From positions 1-26,031 of the forward strand of contig CACYEE010000043.1 of NCBI GenBank assembly GCA_902773415.1: a stretch of 26,031 bases of DNA, read 5' to 3'. This stretch comes from an uncultured Actinomyces sp. Its GTDB lineage: Bacteria; Actinomycetota; Actinomycetes; Actinomycetales; Actinomycetaceae. Of the stretch, positions 7,488 through 16,018 are shown piece by piece. Below the pieces are notes generated by a model that was not told where the DNA came from, did not search any database, and was given only the letters and a program-made list of their open reading frames with translations. Position 1 is the first letter of the stretch, and every line of letters starts with the position of its first letter. A program made the position numbers and the translations under genes.

Positions 7488-9056
7488 ATGTCTGAACACG
7501 AACTTCCCCGCACTTATGCCATCCGCACTCTCGGATGCCAGATGAACGTCCACGATTCCGAACGTCTTGCCGGCCTGCTCGACCAGGCCGGCCTTGTTCC
7601 CGTCGACCTCGTTCCCGCCAAGGCCGCGCGCGCCACCTCGGCCGGGGACGAAGGTGCCGATGTTCTCGTCATCAACACGTGCTCGGTGCGCGAAAACGCA
7701 GCGACGCGCCTGTTCGGCAATCTTGGCCAGCTTGCCGCCGTCAAGCGCGAACGCCCGGGAATGCAGATCGCGGTCGGAGGCTGCCTTGCCCAGCAGATGG
7801 GGCAGGGAATCGTCGACAGGGCTCCGTGGGTCGACGCCGTGCTCGGGACCCACAATCTCGATGTTCTCCCGGTGCTGCTCGAACGGGCCCGCCACAACGG
7901 GGAGGCAGCCGTCGAAATCGAGGAATCCCTCAAGGTCTTCCCCTCGACGCTGCCGACGCGCCGCGAGTCGGCCTACGCCGGATGGGTCTCCATCTCCGTC
8001 GGGTGCAACAACACGTGTACCTTCTGCATCGTGCCGCATCTGCGGGGCAAGGAACGCGACAGGCGCCCCGGAGACATTCTTGCCGAGGTCGAAGCGCTCG
8101 TTTCCGAGGGAACGATCGAAGTGACGCTGCTTGGCCAGAACGTCAATTCCTACGGCGTCGGATTCGGCGACCGCCAGGCCTTCTCGAAGCTCCTGCGCGC
8201 AACCGGCGGCATCGAAGGCCTTGAGCGTGTCCGCTTCACCAGCCCGCATCCTGCCTCGTTCACGGATGATGTCATTGCGGCAATGGCGGAAACCGACAGC
8301 GTCATGCCGTCGCTGCACATGCCCCTCCAGTCCGGCTCGGACAAGGTGCTTCGCGCCATGCGCCGTTCCTACAGGTCGGAAAAGTTCCTTGGCATCCTCG
8401 ACCGCGTGCGCGCCGCCATCCCCGAGGCCGCCATCACGACCGACATCATCGTCGGATTCCCCGGCGAAACCGAGGACGACTTCGAGCGGACCCTCGACGT
8501 TGTCGAAGCCTCCCGCTTCTCCAGCGCCTTCACCTTCATCTACTCGCCTCGCCCGGGCACTCCCGCCGCCGGCATGGAACAGGTTCCCGCCGAGGTCGTC
8601 TCCGAACGCTACGCCAGGCTCGTCGAGCTTGTCGAGCGCATCTCGACCGAAGAGAACGAAAAGCAGGAAGGGGCAACCGTCGAGGTGCTTGTCGCCGAAG
8701 GCGAAGGCCGCAAGGACGGCGAAACGTCCCGCATTTCCGGGCGAGCCGCCGACAACAGGCTCGTCCATGCCGCCCTGCCTCCGAACATGGCCGAGGCCGA
8801 CATGCCGCGCCCGGGCGACATGGTCCGCGTCGAAGTCACTCACGGCGCCCCGCACCACCTTGTCGCCGATTCGGCCCTGACCGGCGGCACCTTCGAGCTG
8901 CGCCGAACCCGCGCCGGCGACGCCTGGGCCGCGCGCGAGGCGCGAAAGGCCGAACTGATCGCCGAAGCCAACGGCAAGGCCCCCGTCTCGATTGCCGGGT
9001 CGAACCTCATGATTCGTACTGCTGGCGGCCTCAAGGCTCCGGCAGCCACGGCGTGA
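7488..9056 (+). CDS. miaB: tRNA-2-methylthio-N6-dimethylallyladenosine synthase MiaB
   Basis: A radical-SAM methylthiotransferase that converts i6A37 to ms2i6A37 in tRNAs reading UNN codons. The 522-residue protein shows the N-terminal UPF0004 domain with its three cluster cysteines (LGCQMN Cys17, NTCSVREN Cys65, GGCLAQQ Cys99). The radical-SAM CxxxCxxC follows in GCNNTCTFCIVP (Cys173, 177, 180), then HMPLQSGSDKVLRAMRRSY, and a C-terminal TRAM domain from about 385. ATG 7488 is preferred over GTG 7464 because of the -10 box between them. The gene makes the substrate-dependent second step after MiaA, which is encoded 12 nt downstream, so an operon is likely. About 60 residues beyond the TRAM domain are a lineage-specific tail. 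Confidence 0.97.
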   Translation: MSEHELPRTYAIRTLGCQMNVHDSERLAGLLDQAGLVPVDLVPAKAARATSAGDEGADVLVINTCSVRENAATRLFGNLGQLAAVKRERPGMQIAVGGCLAQQMGQGIVDRAPWVDAVLGTHNLDVLPVLLERARHNGEAAVEIEESLKVFPSTLPTRRESAYAGWVSISVGCNNTCTFCIVPHLRGKERDRRPGDILAEVEALVSEGTIEVTLLGQNVNSYGVGFGDRQAFSKLLRATGGIEGLERVRFTSPHPASFTDDVIAAMAETDSVMPSLHMPLQSGSDKVLRAMRRSYRSEKFLGILDRVRAAIPEAAITTDIIVGFPGETEDDFERTLDVVEASRFSSAFTFIYSPRPGTPAAGMEQVPAEVVSERYARLVELVERISTEENEKQEGATVEVLVAEGEGRKDGETSRISGRAADNRLVHAALPPNMAEADMPRPGDMVRVEVTHGAPHHLVADSALTGGTFELRRTRAGDAWAAREARKAELIAEANGKAPVSIAGSNLMIRTAGGLKAPAATA

Positions 9057-9068
9057 CCGGACTGGCGC

Positions 9069-9986
9069 ATGATTGTCGCGATTGTCGGACCGACCGCCGC
9101 GGGAAAGACCGCCGTTTCTGTCGAACTGGCCGAGCGTCTTGGAGGCGCGGACGTCGTCGAAATCGTCTCCGCCGACGCCATGCAGCTTTACCGGGGCATG
9201 GATATCGGCACCGCGAAGGCGAGTGTCGCAGAGCGCCGCGGAATCGCCCACCATCAGCTTGACGTTCTCGACGTTCGCGAGGAAGCGTCCGTCGCCGCCT
9301 ACCAGCGCCACGCGCGCGCCGACCTTGAGGGCATTCTCGAACGCGGAAAGATACCGGTAGTCGTCGGCGGATCGGGCCTGTACGTATCGGGGCTTCTCGA
9401 CGAACTCGAGTTTCCCGGTCGCAGCCCGAAGATTCGGGCCGAACTCGAAGCGGAACTCGAAACAGGGGGAATCGGTCCGCTCCTTGCCGAACTGCGAGAC
9501 AAGGATCCGCAGGCCGCGGAGAGCATTCTTCCGTCGAATACCCGGCGCATCATCCGCGCGCTCGAGGTGATTCGCTTGACCGGAGGCAGGTTCACGGCCA
9601 GGTTTCCGCGTCACACGTCGCATTATCCTGGCATTCGCTCTTTTGCTCTCATGCGTGGAACCGAGGCGATGGCCGAGGCAATCGAGAAGCGCACGGCCGC
9701 GATGCTTGCGGAGGGTCTCGTCGAGGAAACCCGCGAGCTGCTGCGGCGTGGCCTGGGCGAAGGCAGAACGGCCCGAACCGCGACTGGCTATGCCCAGGCG
9801 ATTGCCGTCATCGAAGGACGCATGAGCGAGGAGGAGGCCGCCGACTCGATCGGTGCCGCGACGCGCAGGCTTGCCAGGAAGCAGCGCACGTGGTTCCGCG
9901 CCGATCCTCGCCTGACCTGGCTCGACCTCACCGATGCCGATGCGTCGCGTGCCGCTTCGGCGATTGCCGCCAGTCTTGGCCTGTGA
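9069..9986 (+). CDS. miaA: tRNA dimethylallyltransferase MiaA
   Basis: Transfers the dimethylallyl group from DMAPP to N6 of A37 in tRNA, providing the substrate of MiaB. The 305-residue length is normal. Motifs: P-loop GPTAAGKT (residues 7-14), SADAMQLYRGMDIGTAK, HHQLDVLDVREEASVAAYQ and VVGGSGLYV, followed by RRIIRALEVIRLTGG and the tRNA-binding region near TATGYAQAI. ATG 9069 lies 12 nt after miaB; no strong ribosome site is visible (ggactggcg), so coupling to miaB is likely. It converges on pncB across a hairpin at 10091-10132. Confidence 0.97.
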   Translation: MIVAIVGPTAAGKTAVSVELAERLGGADVVEIVSADAMQLYRGMDIGTAKASVAERRGIAHHQLDVLDVREEASVAAYQRHARADLEGILERGKIPVVVGGSGLYVSGLLDELEFPGRSPKIRAELEAELETGGIGPLLAELRDKDPQAAESILPSNTRRIIRALEVIRLTGGRFTARFPRHTSHYPGIRSFALMRGTEAMAEAIEKRTAAMLAEGLVEETRELLRRGLGEGRTARTATGYAQAIAVIEGRMSEEEAADSIGAATRRLARKQRTWFRADPRLTWLDLTDADASRAASAIAASLGL

Positions 9987-10090
9987 TCGTTCCGGGCATG
10001 AGGCACCGTTGTCCGAAGGCCGCAGCGAGGGCGGGCTGTCCGGATACGCCGGCGCCCCCGTTTGCGGGCTGGGCATGATCCGAACACGAG

Positions 10091-10132
10091 ACGGGGTCCG
10101 CCGATTCCCGGGAGGGAAGCAGCGGACCCCGT
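10091..10132. terminator. Hairpin between convergent miaA and pncB
   Basis: ACGGGGTCCGC (10091-10101) pairs perfectly with GCGGACCCCGT (10122-10132) around a 20-nt loop. No U-tract follows on either strand; it could act on both converging genes as an actinobacterial hairpin terminator. Confidence 0.6.
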
Positions 10133-10150
10133 GGAGATACAGGTCGCGAA

Positions 10151-11512
10151 CTATTCGTCGTCGGACTTGTCGATATCGACAATCCTCGTCGGAACTGCGG
10201 GTTCGCCTTGCGAAAGCCTCCACCCGTCGTAGGGGAGCTCGTCGCGCGAAGCCTTGTGGCGTGCGATGGCGGGAGCAATCGCGGCCTTTCCGATTGCGGT
10301 TTCGTCGGTGAGCACGCCCTTCTTGAAATACTGCTTCTGGAGGATCCGGGCACCGGCTTCCTCGAGATACGTCAGGCCGGTCTCCCAATCGGAGCAGGCG
10401 ATGACGAGCTCTTGCGCGGCACGCCCCTGACTGTCAAGAACACGACCGGCGGCCTTGAATCCTCCGTTGGTCTGCTTCGCTTCGGAGAGCTTTTCGACTT
10501 CATGCATCTTGCCGTCGGAGCCTTCGCGGTAGACGAGCTTGTAGACCATCTCGGCGGTCGGGAAGCCGGAACCGGTCACGACGCGGGTTCCGATGCCGTA
10601 GGAATCGACGGGTGCCGCGTTAAGCGCGGCGAGGGCGTATTCGTCGAGGTCGGAGGTGACGACGATCTGGGTGCTGGTGGCTCCGAGCTCGTCGAGCTGT
10701 TTGCGCACGGTAAAGGCCTGGGCGACCAGATCTCCGGAGTCGAGGCGGATTCCGCTGAGTTCGCCGCCGTATTCGCGGGCCGCGGCGACGGCGTTTTCGA
10801 CGCCTTTGTTGATGTCGTAGGTGTCGATGAGGAGAACGGTGTCGAGACCCATTGTCCTGATCTGGGCGCGGAAGGCATCGAGTTCGTTGTCGTGTATGAG
10901 GGTGAAGGAATGCGCGGCGGTGCCGGTGACTTCGAGGCCGTATTCGCGGCCGGCTTCGAGGCAGGAGGTTCCCCAGAATCCTGCAATCACCGCGGCGCGT
11001 GCGCTGTGGACTGCCGCGATTTCGTGGGTGCGGCGTGCTCCGAACTCGAAGCAGGGACGACCGTGCGAGGCGATTGTCATGCGCGAGGCCGCGGTGGCGA
11101 CGGCGGAGTCGTGGTTGAGGATCGACAGGACGAGCGTTTCGAGAAGAATCGTCTCGGCGAAGGTTCCGACGGCCTGGACGATGGGGGAGTTCGGGAAGTA
11201 GATTTCCCCTTCGGGGTAGGCGTAGAGGTCGCCTCCGAACTTGTACTCCGAGAGGTATTCGAGCGTCTTTTCCGACACGACCTTGGCTTCGCGGAGGTAT
11301 TCGATTTCCGCAGGGTCGAAGCGAAAGTTCTGGATTCCTTCGAGCAGACGTCCGATTCCTGCGACGACGCCGTACCGACGGCCCCCGGGAAGGCGGCGCG
11401 CGAAGGTTTCAAAAACGCTGGTGCGCCACGCCATGCCGGACTCGATTGCCGAGTCGAGCATGGTCAGCTCGTACATGTCTGTCAGAAGTGAAGTCGTCGG
11501 CTTTTCGCTCAT
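10151..11512 (-). CDS. pncB: Nicotinate phosphoribosyltransferase
   Basis: Makes nicotinate mononucleotide from nicotinate and PRPP with ATP (Preiss-Handler NAD salvage). The 453-residue protein shows LLTDMYELTML at the N-terminus, FEFGARRTH, the phospho-acceptor His201 in VTGTAAHSF, IDTYDINKGVENA, IRLDSGDL, and GIGTRVVTGSGFP. Start ATG 11512 (MSEKPTTSLL) has TATTCT 7 nt upstream and no Shine-Dalgarno, implying a leaderless mRNA. It is divergent from murI with about 150 nt between. The acidic C-terminal tail (DIDKSDDE) is unremarkable. Confidence 0.97.
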   Translation of the reverse strand: MSEKPTTSLLTDMYELTMLDSAIESGMAWRTSVFETFARRLPGGRRYGVVAGIGRLLEGIQNFRFDPAEIEYLREAKVVSEKTLEYLSEYKFGGDLYAYPEGEIYFPNSPIVQAVGTFAETILLETLVLSILNHDSAVATAASRMTIASHGRPCFEFGARRTHEIAAVHSARAAVIAGFWGTSCLEAGREYGLEVTGTAAHSFTLIHDNELDAFRAQIRTMGLDTVLLIDTYDINKGVENAVAAAREYGGELSGIRLDSGDLVAQAFTVRKQLDELGATSTQIVVTSDLDEYALAALNAAPVDSYGIGTRVVTGSGFPTAEMVYKLVYREGSDGKMHEVEKLSEAKQTNGGFKAAGRVLDSQGRAAQELVIACSDWETGLTYLEEAGARILQKQYFKKGVLTDETAIGKAAIAPAIARHKASRDELPYDGWRLSQGEPAVPTRIVDIDKSDDE

Positions 11513-11519
11513 GGGTTCA

Positions 11520-11525
11520 AGAATA
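11520..11525 (-). promoter_or_regulatory. -10 box of pncB
   Basis: TATTCT on the minus strand, 7 nt before the ATG at 11512; leaderless geometry. Confidence 0.5.
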
Positions 11526-11647
11526 CGTCACGAAAGGAGACGGTGCGACGAGGGTGCGCGAGCCAAAAAGTGGCGTTGGCAATGGGGCGGGGGAGGGCGT
11601 GGCAAGATTCACGCCGGAGAGCGTCGGGTCGGTGCGCGTGCGGGCGT

Positions 11648-11653
11648 TAAAGT
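11648..11653 (+). promoter_or_regulatory. -10 box of murI
   Basis: TAAAGT followed by cacacct (7 nt) and ATG 11661. Same leaderless geometry as the neighbours. Confidence 0.5.
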
Positions 11654-11660
11654 CACACCT

Positions 11661-12476
11661 ATGGATTCGAGACCTATCGGCATTTTTGATTCGGGTGTTG
11701 GGGGTCTTACTGTCGCTCGCGCGATCATGGATCAGCTGCCATGCGAGTCGCTGACCTACATCGGCGATACGGCCTACAACCCGTACGGGGAAAAGCCGAT
11801 CGGACTCGTTCGGCGCCGCTCGCTCGAAAACCTCGACAAGCTTGCGGATTCCGGCGTCAAGATGCTCATCATTGCATGCAATACCGCGTCGGCCGCAGTG
11901 CTGGGGGAGGCGCGCGAGCGGTACGAGCACGGGAGGGGCATTCCCGTCATCGAGGTCATCAAGCCGGCGGCGAGACGGGCTGCGTCGGTCTCGCGGTCCG
12001 GAAAGGTGGGCGTCATTGCGACGCGGGCGACGGTCGCATCGGGTGCGTATGAACAGGCCTTTTCCGATGAGGACGGGATTCGGCTTGCGGCGGCTGCCTG
12101 TCCGAAGTTCGTCGAGTTCGCCGAAAGGGGCGTTACCTCGGGTCCCGAGGTTCTCAAGGCCGCGGAAGAATACCTCGCGCCCGTGCGCGAGGCCGGCGTC
12201 GACACGCTGGTTCTCGGATGCACCCACTATCCCCTTCTCGCTGCGGCAATCGGCTATGTCATGGGCCATGACGTCTCCCTTGTCTCGTCATCCCAGGAGG
12301 CGGCGCGAAGCGCCTATCGCCATCTCGCGGAAAACGGCATGTTTGCGGCGCCCGACAGCACGTCGGTCCGTTCTTTCCACACGACCGGCGATCCCGGATC
12401 CTTCACGGAGCTGGCGCGCCGTTTCCTTGGCCGTCGCGTCGGCACGGCCACGTCAACGGAGGTAATTGCCCAATGA
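11661..12476 (+). CDS. murI: Glutamate racemase
   Basis: Interconverts L- and D-glutamate to supply D-Glu for peptidoglycan. The 271-residue protein carries both catalytic cysteines in their motifs, IIACNTASAA (Cys73) and LVLGCTHYPLL (Cys187), plus IGIFDSGVGGLTVARA and YIGDTAYNPYGEKP. ATG 11661 was chosen from the -10 spacing; the frame is open further upstream to 11241 but that is antisense to pncB. The TGA overlaps the ATG of the next gene (ATGA), indicating coupled translation. The order murI, MBL-fold gene, rph, rdgB is the same as murI-Rv1339-rphA-Rv1341 in M. tuberculosis. Confidence 0.97.
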   Translation: MDSRPIGIFDSGVGGLTVARAIMDQLPCESLTYIGDTAYNPYGEKPIGLVRRRSLENLDKLADSGVKMLIIACNTASAAVLGEARERYEHGRGIPVIEVIKPAARRAASVSRSGKVGVIATRATVASGAYEQAFSDEDGIRLAAAACPKFVEFAERGVTSGPEVLKAAEEYLAPVREAGVDTLVLGCTHYPLLAAAIGYVMGHDVSLVSSSQEAARSAYRHLAENGMFAAPDSTSVRSFHTTGDPGSFTELARRFLGRRVGTATSTEVIAQ

Positions 12477-13261
12477 AACTGACCGTCCTTGGATGCACCG
12501 GCTCGATGTCGGGTCCGCTATCGGCGTCCTCGAGCTATCTTGTGCAGGCGACGGGCGTCGAGGCGGACGGAACGCGGCGCGAGTACTCCGTCGTGATCGA
12601 GCTCGGCTCGGGGGCGATGGGGCGTCTCCTGTCCGTTCTCGATCCCGCGCGGCTCGACGCGATTGCGCTGTCCCACCTTCACGCCGACCATTGCGTCGAC
12701 ATCGTCGGCATGCATGTCTACCGAAAGTGGCATCCAGACGGCCAGCTTCCGGCGATTCCCGTGTATTCTCCGTGCGACGGGCGCGAGCGTACGCGCGCGA
12801 TCGACGGGGGCGACGAAGCCGATTCCTACGAGACGTTCAGGTTCGTCGAGGTTGTCCCCGGGTCGTCTTTTGCGGTTGGCCCGATGGCCTTCGAGGTTTT
12901 CGAGGCATGGCATACGGTTCCCGCGGTCGCTTTCCGCATTGTCGGGCCTTCGGAAAACGGCGGCGAGGCGGTTTTCGCCTTCTCGGGCGATACCGACTAC
13001 TGCGAGGGAGTCGTCGAGGCGGCCCGGAACGCGGACCTGCTCCTGTGCGAGGCGGCCCTCGAGGACGAACGCGACACCTTCCGCGGCGTCCACCTCACCG
13101 GTGCGCGCGCCGGGCACGTTGCCGCGCAGGCCGGGGCGAAGCGGACCCTGCTCACCCATTTGCAGCCGTGGACGGACAGGGACGTCGTCATGGCCCATGC
13201 GCGAAAGGCGTACCACGGCGAGCTCGGATGCGTGGAGGCGGGCGAGGTCTACGCCATCTGA
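12473..13261 (+). CDS. MBL-fold metal-dependent hydrolase (Rv1339-like)
   Basis: A 262-residue metallo-beta-lactamase-fold protein with the zinc motif HLHADHCVD (His68, His70, Asp72, His73), further ligands in FEAWHTVPA, FSGDTDY and LLTHLQPW. It lies downstream of murI with a 4-nt overlap and upstream of rph, the position of Rv1339, which has been reported as an atypical class II cAMP phosphodiesterase. The same activity here is inference from family and synteny; a ribonuclease Z-like or other phosphodiesterase role cannot be excluded. No signal peptide is visible, so it is probably cytosolic. Confidence 0.85.
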   Translation: MKLTVLGCTGSMSGPLSASSSYLVQATGVEADGTRREYSVVIELGSGAMGRLLSVLDPARLDAIALSHLHADHCVDIVGMHVYRKWHPDGQLPAIPVYSPCDGRERTRAIDGGDEADSYETFRFVEVVPGSSFAVGPMAFEVFEAWHTVPAVAFRIVGPSENGGEAVFAFSGDTDYCEGVVEAARNADLLLCEAALEDERDTFRGVHLTGARAGHVAAQAGAKRTLLTHLQPWTDRDVVMAHARKAYHGELGCVEAGEVYAI

Positions 13262-13291
13262 TTTCCCGCAGCTGTTCTCCGAAGGCCCCTG

Positions 13292-13297
13292 TAGGCT
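13292..13297 (+). promoter_or_regulatory. -10 box of rph
   Basis: TAGGCT, then tgccgc (6 nt), then ATG 13304. Suggests rph can be transcribed separately from murI as a leaderless mRNA. Confidence 0.45.
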
Positions 13298-13303
13298 TGC
13301 CGC

Positions 13304-14083
13304 ATGAGCGATTTTGTGCGTAGCGACGGGCGTGCCTTCGACGAGATGCGTCCGGTGAGGATCGAGCGTCGGTTCCTTGAGGCGGGGGAAGGGTCCGTTC
13401 TTGTCGGCTTCGGCAAGACGGTCGTCCTGTGCGTCGCCTCCTTCACGCAGGGCGTTCCGCGTTGGCGTCGCGATAGCGGCCTTGGCTGGGTGACGGGCGA
13501 GTATTCGATGCTTCCGCGTGCGACGAACGAGCGGTCTGCCCGCGAATCGGTGCGAGGCAAGATCGGCGGGCGTACCCACGAGATTTCCCGCCTTGTGGGC
13601 CGTTCCTTGCGCGCGGTCGTCGACATGGAGGCCCTGGGGGAGAATACGATTGCCATCGACTGCGACGTGCTTCAGGCGGACGGCGGAACGAGGACGGCTT
13701 CGGTCACCGGAGCCTTCGTCGCGCTCGCCGATGCCGTGAACTGGGCGGTTGCGAAGAAGATCGTCAAGGCAAAGGCGGGCCGGCCGGTTCTTGCCGACAC
13801 GGTTTCGGCGGTCTCGGCGGGAATCGTCGAGGGAAGGGCGGTGCTCGACCTTCCCTACGCCGAGGATTCCAACGCCGACACCGACATGAATATCGTCGCC
13901 ACCGGTTCGGGCAGGCTTGTCGAGGTGCAGGGAACGGCCGAACAAGAGCCGTTTTCCCGCGAGGAACTCGACGCCCTGCTGGACCTCGGCGCGAAGGGCA
14001 ACGCCGAGCTGGCCGCCCTCCAACGAGAAGCGCTTTTCGGTGCCGATCCGATTGACTCCCGCGTTGTCGGAGGCATTCGGTGA
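13304..14083 (+). CDS. rph: Ribonuclease PH
   Basis: A phosphate-dependent 3'-5' exoribonuclease that trims tRNA 3' ends. The 259-residue protein spans the single RNase PH domain: GEGSVLVGFGKTVVLC, WVTGEYSMLPRAT, the Arg-rich SARESVRGKIGGRTHEISRLVGRSLRA, the phosphate-site DCDVLQADGGTRTASVTG, and LDLPYAEDSNADTDMNIV. Length is normal. Its last codons overlap the GTG start of rdgB (GTGA, 4 nt), so the two are translationally coupled; the pair is widely conserved. A 42-nt gap and its own -10 box separate it from the MBL-fold gene. Confidence 0.97.
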   Translation: MSDFVRSDGRAFDEMRPVRIERRFLEAGEGSVLVGFGKTVVLCVASFTQGVPRWRRDSGLGWVTGEYSMLPRATNERSARESVRGKIGGRTHEISRLVGRSLRAVVDMEALGENTIAIDCDVLQADGGTRTASVTGAFVALADAVNWAVAKKIVKAKAGRPVLADTVSAVSAGIVEGRAVLDLPYAEDSNADTDMNIVATGSGRLVEVQGTAEQEPFSREELDALLDLGAKGNAELAALQREALFGADPIDSRVVGGIR

Positions 14084-14706
14084 CGGCGCCGCGGCTTGTT
14101 CTTGCCACGGGCAACGAACACAAGGTTCGCGAGCTGAGAGCCATTCTTGCGCCCCTGCTGCCGGGCCTCGACCCCGAGGCGATTGTCGGCGCCTCGGCCT
14201 TCGACGCGCCTGACCCTGTCGAGGACGAGGTGACCTTTTCGGGCAATGCCCTTCTCAAGGCGCGGACTCTTGCCCGCGCGACGGGCCTTGTGGCGGTGGC
14301 CGACGATTCGGGAATCTGCGTCGACGCGATGGGCGGTGCCCCCGGCATCTTCTCCGCGCGCTGGGCGGGCAGGCATGGCGACGACGCCGCGAACCTCGAC
14401 CTGCTTCTGGCCCAGATGTCCGATGTTCCCGACCGTCATCGCGGCGCGGCCTTTGTCTGCGCCGCCGCGCTTGTCGCCCCCGAAGGGGCCGAGCGTGTCC
14501 GCGAGGGGCGCATGCGCGGCGTTCTCCTTCGGGCACGCGAAGGGCGGGAGGGCTTCGGCTACGACCCGATTTTCCGTGCCGAGGGGCAGAAGGTCTCCAA
14601 CGGGCTGCTGGCCCCCGCCGAGAAGGACGCGATTTCCCACCGTGGCAAGGCCTTCAGGGCGCTTGCGCCCTTTGTGCGCGAGGCGCTGGGGCTCAAGGCT
14701 TGCTAG
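14080..14706 (+). CDS. rdgB: XTP/dITP diphosphatase (RdgB/HAM1)
   Basis: Hydrolyses non-canonical purine nucleoside triphosphates (ITP, dITP, XTP) to monophosphates, keeping them out of DNA and RNA. The 208-residue protein shows VLATGNEHKVRELRAIL, FSGNALLKAR, ADDSGICVDAMGGAPGIFSARWAG, EGREGFGYDPIF and the C-terminal ISHRGKAFRAL. It starts at GTG 14080 overlapping the rph stop by 4 nt. It is convergent with the Nudix-like gene; a GCCCGG-TTT-CCGGGC hairpin (14733-14747) lies just downstream. Confidence 0.96.
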   Translation: MTAPRLVLATGNEHKVRELRAILAPLLPGLDPEAIVGASAFDAPDPVEDEVTFSGNALLKARTLARATGLVAVADDSGICVDAMGGAPGIFSARWAGRHGDDAANLDLLLAQMSDVPDRHRGAAFVCAAALVAPEGAERVREGRMRGVLLRAREGREGFGYDPIFRAEGQKVSNGLLAPAEKDAISHRGKAFRALAPFVREALGLKAC

Positions 14707-14732
14707 GACGCCCGCGGCAGGCTGCCCGGTTT

Positions 14733-14747
14733 GCCCGGTTTCCGGGC
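14733..14747 (+). terminator. Short hairpin after rdgB
   Basis: GCCCGG-TTT-CCGGGC, a perfect 6-bp stem 27 nt after the rdgB stop, without a U-tract. A weak terminator candidate. Confidence 0.35.
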
Positions 14748-14756
14748 GGGAACCGA

Positions 14757-14835
14757 GGCTGTCCCGGAAGGGTGCGCGGAGCTGTTCGGGGGAGAGAACC
14801 GGCACGTTGTTCCGGTCTCTGCCCCAGCCGTTTGC
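14757..14835 (+). repeat. Hairpin repeat, copy A
   Basis: A 79-nt segment matching 18736-18813. Conserved blocks are the GGCTGTCCCGGAAGGG head, the CCGGCACGTTGTTCCGG core and the GCCGTTTGC tail. It folds as CCGG-CACGTTGTT-CCGG, extended by AGAGA/TCTCT and GGGG/CCCC pairing with one bulge and one mismatch. It lies in the 359-bp convergent gap between rdgB and the Nudix-like gene, where I see no coding sequence. Confidence 0.7.
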
Positions 14836-15065
14836 GCAGGCGAGAGAGTCGGGTGTCGCAAAGGGGGGGCAGGCTGGTGCCGCATTGGGGGCGGCGACGG
14901 GCGGAAGGTCGGCGCGGGCTTGCTCGCGCGGATCGGGACGGGGAAGCTGCGAGAGGGAGCGAAGCGACCGGACATGGTTCCCGATGCGACACCCCGCGGT
15001 GGCCGCGCCCTTATGGCGGCCCCGGAACCGGGCAGCTTTCCCGCTGCTCCTGTCTGGAGGGGAGG

Positions 15066-15596
15066 TCAGCAGTGGCCGAGTGCGGCGAGCGCCTGGCGCA
15101 GCAGGGATGCGTGGGCCTCGGACAGCTCGGCCTGTAGCGTGGCCGTCCTGGCTTCTCCGGGAGTGAACCACGTGAACTCGAGGGAATCGGAACCCGGGTT
15201 GCATTCGCCCTGCATCGGGATGATGAAGGCGAGGGACACGGCGTGGTGGCGCGGATCGTGCCAGCCTTCGCCGGGCGTGGGGAAGTATTCGCCGACGGTA
15301 AAGGGAACGGTGCGCGCGGGCATCTGCGGCAGGGCCATCGGGCCGAGGTCCTTTTCGATATGCCGGACGAGCGCGTCGCGCAGGCGCTCGTGATAGAGCA
15401 CGCGACCGGAGGGGAAGGCCCTCATGATTCCCGAGTCGGTTCCGTTGAGCATCATGCCGACGGCGACGAGGTTGCCTTTGGCGTCGGTCCGGATCGGAAC
15501 GATGTCGACGTAGACGAGCGGTGCCTTGCGCCGGACGAATTCGAGGTCGTCGGGGGAGAGCCAAGGTCCCATGTCTGCCGAGTCGATGCCGTTCAT
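15066..15596 (-). CDS. DUF4916 / Nudix-like hydrolase
   Basis: A 176-residue protein that I recognise as the actinobacterial DUF4916 family of Nudix-fold proteins: LSPDDLEFVRRKAPLVYVDIV, the SGRVLYHERLRDALVRHIEKDLGPMALP region, then VGEYFPTPG, DPRHHAVSLAFIIP and LEFTWFTPGEA. The canonical Nudix box (GX5EX7REUXEEXGU) is not recognisable, so the substrate and even hydrolase activity are uncertain. Start ATG 15596 has CAGGAT 6 nt upstream, fitting a leaderless mRNA. It is divergent from the small membrane protein gene at 15698 and convergent with rdgB. Confidence 0.75.
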   Translation of the reverse strand: MNGIDSADMGPWLSPDDLEFVRRKAPLVYVDIVPIRTDAKGNLVAVGMMLNGTDSGIMRAFPSGRVLYHERLRDALVRHIEKDLGPMALPQMPARTVPFTVGEYFPTPGEGWHDPRHHAVSLAFIIPMQGECNPGSDSLEFTWFTPGEARTATLQAELSEAHASLLRQALAALGHC

Positions 15597-15602
15597 GGGT
15601 CA

Positions 15603-15608
15603 ATCCTG
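15603..15608 (-). promoter_or_regulatory. -10 box of the DUF4916 gene
   Basis: CAGGAT on the minus strand, 6 nt before ATG 15596; leaderless geometry. Confidence 0.4.
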
Positions 15609-15685
15609 CCAGTTCTGGCCACCGTATGGCTTCACGCTTACGCGGCCCGCGAACGCGCGTGGCACGCGCAGGGAACTGCTGCTTG

Positions 15686-15691
15686 TAGAGT
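15686..15691 (+). promoter_or_regulatory. -10 box of the membrane protein - bcp operon
   Basis: TAGAGT, then gggggc (6 nt), then ATG 15698; leaderless geometry. Confidence 0.5.
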
Positions 15692-15697
15692 GGGGGC

Positions 15698-16018
15698 ATG
15701 GCCGGAAATTGGAGGCATGTCGGCGCGGCGGCTGGAGCGCTCGCGACGGCGATGCTGGTTGTGGGGTGGATTGCCGTCGCCCAGACGGGTTTTGACCGGG
15801 TTTTTCTTATTCCGGTCACGGCCGCGTCGATTGCGTTTGTCGTCGCTGCTCTGGGGGCGCTGGCGCGAAGATCGTGGGTTTTCGGAGGGGGAACGATCGG
15901 CACGTTCGTTTTCTGCCCGTCGCCTTTCGGGTTCTGGCCGCTGCTGGCCGGCACGGTGCTTGTGACGCTGTTTGCCGTGGCTGCGCACCAAGCGCTGGAC
16001 AAGGAGGAGAACGAGTGA
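15698..16018 (+). CDS. Small multi-pass membrane protein, function unknown
   Basis: A 106-residue hydrophobic protein with likely membrane segments at about residues 8-28, 35-56, 60-75 and 78-98 and a charged C-terminus (DKEENE). I do not recognise the family. Start ATG 15698 is fixed by a TAGAGT box 6 nt upstream. Its TGA overlaps the ATG of the peroxiredoxin gene (TGATG), so the two are co-translated. The pairing with a thiol peroxidase might hint at a stress-related membrane role, but nothing in the sequence shows it. Confidence 0.75.
   Translation: MAGNWRHVGAAAGALATAMLVVGWIAVAQTGFDRVFLIPVTAASIAFVVAALGALARRSWVFGGGTIGTFVFCPSPFGFWPLLAGTVLVTLFAVAAHQALDKEENE

Noticed and set aside
7473..10388. 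971-codon open frame on the minus strand
   Set aside because: It is antisense to miaB and miaA, whose motifs are unambiguous; long antisense frames are an effect of GC-rich codon bias.
10208..11491. 427-codon plus-strand frame over pncB
   Set aside because: Shadow of pncB; Gly/Val/Asp-rich with no start context.
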